A stretch of 64,000 bases of DNA from assembly GCF_000147355.1 (NCBI RefSeq), contig NC_014506.1, forward strand, positions 1,736,001 to 1,800,000. The letters are read 5' to 3'. This document shows, one piece after another, positions 60,359 to 64,000 of the stretch. A model generated the notes under the pieces. It did not search any database and had not been told where the DNA came from. It saw only the letters and a list, made by a program, of their open reading frames with translations. The stretch comes from Sulfurimonas autotrophica DSM 16294. Lineage in GTDB: Bacteria > Campylobacterota > Campylobacteria > Campylobacterales > Sulfurimonadaceae. The stretch's first letter is position 1, and each line of letters begins with the position of its first letter. The translations under genes were made by a program, and so were the position numbers.

Positions 60359-61243
60359 CTAAGAATTTACTCTTTTATTACGCTCTTCTTCTTGTTCTTT
60401 GTACAACTCTGCACACCCTTTTGAGAGCTCGCGTATTTTTAAAATATAATTTTGTCTCTCAGTCTGTGAAATCGCTTTTCTTGCATCAAGAACATTAAAA
60501 GTATTTGAAGCCATCATACACAAATCATAAGCAGGTAAAGGAAGCCCTGCTTCAAGTGTTCTGAGACACTCTTTACTTTTTGCATTAAAGTCAGCAAAAA
60601 GCATCTCTGTATCTGCTACTTCAAAATTGTATTTTGAAAACTCGATTTCACTCTCTTTGTGTACATCTTTATAGAGTGTTTTGTTGCCCTCTTTGTCAAC
60701 ATTCCACACAATGTCAAATACAGTGTCAACGCCTTGAAGATACATCGCAAGACGCTCTGTTCCGTAGGTAATTTCAACAGCGACAGGGTCACATTCAATC
60801 CCACCGACTTGTTGAAAATAAGTAAACTGAGTCACTTCCATACCGTTGAGCCATACTTCCCATCCAAGACCCCATGCACCGAGTGTCGGAGATTCCCAGT
60901 TATCTTCTATAAAGCGGATATCATGTTTAGCTAAATCAAGTCCTAAATACTCTAATGATTGTAAATATAGTTCTTGAATATTATCCGGTGAGGGTTTTAT
61001 AAGTGCCTGAAACTGGTAGTAAGAACCAAGTCTGTTAGGATTTTCTCCATATCTTCCATCTGTAGGACGGCGAGACGGTGCAACATACGCTGTCGCCCAA
61101 GGTGTAGAATCAAGTGAGCGCAAAAATGTAGCAGGGTGAAAAGTCCCTGCTCCGGCAGGAATATCATAAGGCTGTACAATATTACACCCCTGCTTCATCC
61201 AAAATTCTTGTAATTTGAGTAACATTTCGCTAAAAGTAATCAT
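60359..61243 (-). CDS. glyQ: Glycyl-tRNA synthetase alpha subunit
   Basis: A 294-residue catalytic subunit of the alpha2-beta2 class II glycyl-tRNA synthetase. It shows [19 protein letters not shown] (motif 2 region), [20 protein letters not shown]-like [10 protein letters not shown] and [16 protein letters not shown]. The beta subunit (glyS) is not in the window; in relatives it is unlinked. Confidence 0.96.
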   Translation of the reverse strand: MITFSEMLLKLQEFWMKQGCNIVQPYDIPAGAGTFHPATFLRSLDSTPWATAYVAPSRRPTDGRYGENPNRLGSYYQFQALIKPSPDNIQELYLQSLEYLGLDLAKHDIRFIEDNWESPTLGAWGLGWEVWLNGMEVTQFTYFQQVGGIECDPVAVEITYGTERLAMYLQGVDTVFDIVWNVDKEGNKTLYKDVHKESEIEFSKYNFEVADTEMLFADFNAKSKECLRTLEAGLPLPAYDLCMMASNTFNVLDARKAISQTERQNYILKIRELSKGCAELYKEQEEERNKRVNS

Positions 61244-61289
61244 TTTTTGCCTTCATTTTATTTTCGGTATTATAGCCAAAGAGACTTTT

Positions 61290-62087
61290 TTAGTATTTAA
61301 AAATAATTCCAAATTTCAAGTATTCGTTATATGCCTTGCTTTGCGGCTCCAAATATCCTGTGCCGCCATTGTCATAAACAACGTCAGATTCTTTAATTTT
61401 TTGATACTGGTATATATAGGCACCATACAAAGAGAAGCTTTGACTCAGTGCGTATTCTACCGGCAGAGTAAATTCCATGATATTTGCCCCGCCGAGCTTA
61501 AATTCTTCATTAAAACCCGTAGCACTCATTCTCGGTCTTACACCGTACTGGTACTCAAACTCAGGAGTGATGCTCAAACCTTTATAATCATAAGAAAAGG
61601 CAACACTTGGGCGCAGAGAATACCATTTATAATCTTCAATCTGCTGTGCTGAGAGTTCTCTTCGCCAAAATCTATATCCAAGCCCTAAAGATATAATTAT
61701 CTTATAATTGGGTGTTTGCTGATACGTATGCGCAAAATCCAGGTCAAAATCATAAATTTTATTTGATGTTGTGCTCACTACACTGCCATAACCCAGACCT
61801 GACCCGATATAAGAGCCAAGATATTGCGTATCACCGCCAAGAGCCATAATACTCAGCGTAATATCATTAGAATCCAGTGAGCCTGCATCCTGCATCTTGT
61901 ATTTGTATTTAAATTCTGCACCTGTTAAGTCAGTATAATTAGAAGATTCACTGTCTAAGAGCACACCGTCTTTATACTCTTTATAATCCATACTCATACC
62001 GACAAAATTCACTGAATACTCCGTACTTACCTTTGCAAAAAGCAGTGAACTTGCAAATAATGCCCCTATTATTATTTTCTTTAACAT
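61290..62087 (-). CDS. Putative outer-membrane beta-barrel protein
   Basis: A 265-residue protein with signal peptide MLKKIIIGALFASSLLFA and alternating amphipathic strands (YSVNFVGMSMDYKEY, YKIIISLGLGYRFW, SFSLYGAYIYQYQ). It ends in an aromatic residue (FGIIFKY), as outer-membrane barrels do, with about 10-12 strands. I do not recognise a family. It sits between glyQ (46 nt) and DUF89 (9 nt). Confidence 0.75.
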   Translation of the reverse strand: MLKKIIIGALFASSLLFAKVSTEYSVNFVGMSMDYKEYKDGVLLDSESSNYTDLTGAEFKYKYKMQDAGSLDSNDITLSIMALGGDTQYLGSYIGSGLGYGSVVSTTSNKIYDFDLDFAHTYQQTPNYKIIISLGLGYRFWRRELSAQQIEDYKWYSLRPSVAFSYDYKGLSITPEFEYQYGVRPRMSATGFNEEFKLGGANIMEFTLPVEYALSQSFSLYGAYIYQYQKIKESDVVYDNGGTGYLEPQSKAYNEYLKFGIIFKY

Positions 62088-62096
62088 CTTTGTTCC

Positions 62097-62954
62097 TTAT
62101 ATGAGTTTACAAATAATATCGCCGACTTCTTTACTTAAAGAGTTAGCCACCACATTACATTTGACTTTGAGCAAAAAACAGATATTTTTTCTGTGGCTTG
62201 GACTGAGGCATTCATAATTTCCCATACCCTTGCTTATCACCAAATCTGCCTCATCAAAAAGTTTTTGCGCCTCTTTTGTCGCACGGCTGTATACAAATCC
62301 CGGCGTGTTCACACCGCTGTCAACAAGATTGCAAAGCTTCTCAAAACCTGCCTCTTTTGCCTCTTTACATGTAACATCATTTATGATTGGTGTGCCGCGT
62401 ACCATGTAGTTACATGTAAGCTTAGGGTAGAGTTCTTGCAAGGTTTGTATAAACAAATAGTCAAAAATGTGTTCTCCGACATTATCGCCCAGAATTACAA
62501 CACTTTTTGCCGATTCCAGCTCTGTTTGCAAATCTTCAAAATCATTATGTGAAAACTCAGTATGAAATACTTTGTCAAGTTCTTCATTCAAATCAAATTC
62601 AACCTGCGCTGCCAAATCTATAACATTACCGGCAACGGCAATTTTCGTAGCTGTCAGCAGTTTGTCTTTACATGTAAAGAGCTTTTCTTCTAAAGATGGT
62701 ACAAATGAGCGTGCTTTTTGTGTAGAGAGTGCTTTTACCTCATCATACAAATCTTGCTTTTCTGCAATTTGAGACATTTTTTCATATACGTCTGCGGCAA
62801 TTTCAGGAGGAGTTTTTGAAAAAGAAAAATTTTTACTCATATCTTCTACTGTAGATACAAGTGTTCTTTTCAAAGCTTCCTCTGCACCAATAGCATCAGC
62901 CACTTTTACACTTTGATTGATTATACAGCCGACACATTCATTATCAATCGTCAT
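62097..62954 (-). CDS. DUF89 (ARMT1-like) protein
   Basis: A 285-residue protein of the DUF89 family, metal-dependent phosphatases that remove phosphate from damaged sugar or coenzyme metabolites. It shows the N-terminal CVGCIINQ cysteine pair, SAKSVVILGDNVGEHIFDYL and ADLVISKGMGNYECL with the acidic metal site. The substrate is unknown. It overlaps the DUF3972 gene by 4 nt. Confidence 0.85.
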   Translation of the reverse strand: MTIDNECVGCIINQSVKVADAIGAEEALKRTLVSTVEDMSKNFSFSKTPPEIAADVYEKMSQIAEKQDLYDEVKALSTQKARSFVPSLEEKLFTCKDKLLTATKIAVAGNVIDLAAQVEFDLNEELDKVFHTEFSHNDFEDLQTELESAKSVVILGDNVGEHIFDYLFIQTLQELYPKLTCNYMVRGTPIINDVTCKEAKEAGFEKLCNLVDSGVNTPGFVYSRATKEAQKLFDEADLVISKGMGNYECLSPSHRKNICFLLKVKCNVVANSLSKEVGDIICKLI

Positions 62955-63430
62955 GATTTGTCTGTATGCTCATTTATAGCTTTGTTCCACATAAGCTTGT
63001 ATTTGCGACGCATAAATTCAACTTCCTGCTGTGAAAGTTGGAGTTGCTCTTGCAGTGTATGAATCGTTTTCCTGTCTTCATCATAAAGTTCTTGCAAAGA
63101 TGCAAGTGCTTCACGTAAAAACTCATTTTCCACACGTACGGCTTCAAGTGTTTCATCTTTTGCATCCAAAACTTTTTCATGTAAATTGATGATAGTTCCG
63201 ATTGTTTTTTCGACAAACTCAGGCTGTACAAGCATCTCTTGCGTGTTTTTTTGAGAGAGTTCTTGAAGTTTTGCCGGGACAACTGCTTCAATCGCACCTT
63301 TAGATGGGTCAATATAGCGAATGCCATCTTCAATTTTTACAGTCAGTTTGCCTCTTTGAATTAAATCTTCAATAGAGGAAATGTCTAATCCTGTGAGTTG
63401 GCTATATTCGTCATCACTCATCCACTTCAT
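62951..63430 (-). CDS. DUF3972-like protein with coiled coil
   Basis: A 159-residue protein starting at ATG 63430, with AGGGAG 9 nt upstream. The N-terminal part (MKWMSDDEYSQLTGLDISSI) looks like an excisionase/MerR-type DNA-binding fold. A long coiled coil follows (about 80-155, ENEFLREALASLQELYDEDR). The size and place next to purE match DUF3972 of Campylobacterota. The function is unknown. Confidence 0.75.
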   Translation of the reverse strand: MKWMSDDEYSQLTGLDISSIEDLIQRGKLTVKIEDGIRYIDPSKGAIEAVVPAKLQELSQKNTQEMLVQPEFVEKTIGTIINLHEKVLDAKDETLEAVRVENEFLREALASLQELYDEDRKTIHTLQEQLQLSQQEVEFMRRKYKLMWNKAINEHTDKS

Positions 63431-63455
63431 TGTCAAACTCCCTTGTCTTTTGTAA

Positions 63456-63953
63456 CTATTTTATAATAGTTTCTATCTCTAAAGAATCCATTTCAACTTT
63501 TTTTGCTTTTGCAATACGGTCTTCTTTTAGTTTTATGCTTAGTTCTTCATTATCAAGCGCTAATATTTGCATTGCAAGATATGCAGAGTTAATTGCTCCT
63601 GCTTTGCCTATGGCAACAGTTGCGACAGGCATGCCAGCAGGCATTTGAACAGTTGAAAGTAGTGCATCTATGCCACTAAGCGCAGATGCCGACATCGGTA
63701 CACCTATAATAGGTTTGATAGTTTTTGAACTTAAAACACCTGCTAAGTGTGCGGCCATTCCCGCAGCCCCAATAAATACTTGTGCTCCCTTTTTTTCAGC
63801 CTCTTCAATATACTCTTTTGTACGTTCAGGAGAACGGTGAGCAGATGATATAACCATTTCATAACTAACGCCAAACGACTCTAATGTGTCAGAGCATGAC
63901 TTCATTACCTCATAATCACTTTTAGAACCTATTACTATTGATACAAACTTCAT
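63456..63953 (-). CDS. purE: N5-carboxyaminoimidazole ribonucleotide mutase
   Basis: A 165-residue class I PurE of purine synthesis. It contains VSIVIGSKSDYEVMKSC, the catalytic histidine in SSAHRSPERT, and AGMAAHLAGV. Complete, with ATG at 63953. It is the upstream gene of the small operon purE-DUF3972-DUF89 and 47 nt of sequence remain beyond it. Confidence 0.97.
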   Translation of the reverse strand: MKFVSIVIGSKSDYEVMKSCSDTLESFGVSYEMVISSAHRSPERTKEYIEEAEKKGAQVFIGAAGMAAHLAGVLSSKTIKPIIGVPMSASALSGIDALLSTVQMPAGMPVATVAIGKAGAINSAYLAMQILALDNEELSIKLKEDRIAKAKKVEMDSLEIETIIK

Positions 63954-64000
63954 TTTACTTTACCCTTGTTTTTAGTTTTAAAATTATACATTATTTAGGA

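Overview
The window is AT-rich, densely coding DNA from the chromosome of a Campylobacterota (Epsilonproteobacteria) member, most likely Sulfurimonas or a close relative. The evidence is gene order and protein character: truB-csrA-ispE-smpB, ffh-rpsP-khpA-rimM-trmD-rplS, lon-bamD, purE-DUF3972-DUF89-glyQ, an F-type ATPase subunit c with a signal-like N-terminus, and promoters with strong TATAAT -10 boxes but no clear -35. The genus is an inference; the 16S gene present here would settle it.

Layout. 1-5335: an rRNA operon on the minus strand (16S, tRNA-Ala, 23S; the 23S 3' end and any 5S lie outside), with its leader and promoter. 5336-10025: a three-gene operon with its own promoter, encoding an M20/CPG2-type peptidase, a RimK-like ATP-grasp ligase and a large M14 carboxypeptidase with Fn3/DNRLRE-like modules. 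This is the best candidate for an undescribed system. 10116-23111: long minus-strand housekeeping runs (L19, TrmD, RimM, KhpA, S16, Ffh; pseudouridine synthase, Kdo transferase, Zn-ribbon protein, Nif3-like, TPR, M23 peptidase; SmpB, IspE, CsrA, TruB, UvrD-like helicase). 23248-27465: a LysR regulator, a possible SspB-like ClpXP adaptor, a small aminotransferase, cysteine synthase, a phosphatase, two small conserved proteins and tRNA-Leu. 27537-40350: atpE, pnp, a phosphoribosyltransferase, lptD, an RDD protein, purD, a candidate 6S RNA, hemD, guaA, nhaD, nadB and a small lipoprotein. 40303-48153 (plus strand): a DUF721 protein, uvrC and a signalling cassette (PAS protein, dual-Hpt protein, NIT-domain hybrid kinase, CheY-like receiver). 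48172-51349: lon and bamD. 51443-57879: an accessory-looking stretch with an MNT nucleotidyltransferase remnant followed by a minor-pilin operon headed by a 1385-residue secreted protein. 57948-63953: hpf, recG, glyQ, an outer-membrane protein, DUF89, DUF3972 and purE.

Non-coding structure stands out. A 27-bp complementary pair flanks 16S, an 83-nt hairpin sits between tRNA-Ala and 23S, a folded element of about 150 nt lies between ffh and rpsP, and a candidate 6S RNA begins exactly at its closing stem. In addition, the palindrome TACATGTA (mostly as TTACATGTAA) occurs 19 times in the roughly 59 kb outside the rRNA operon, far more than base composition predicts, both inside and between genes. 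No CRISPR array, insertion sequence or prophage was seen.
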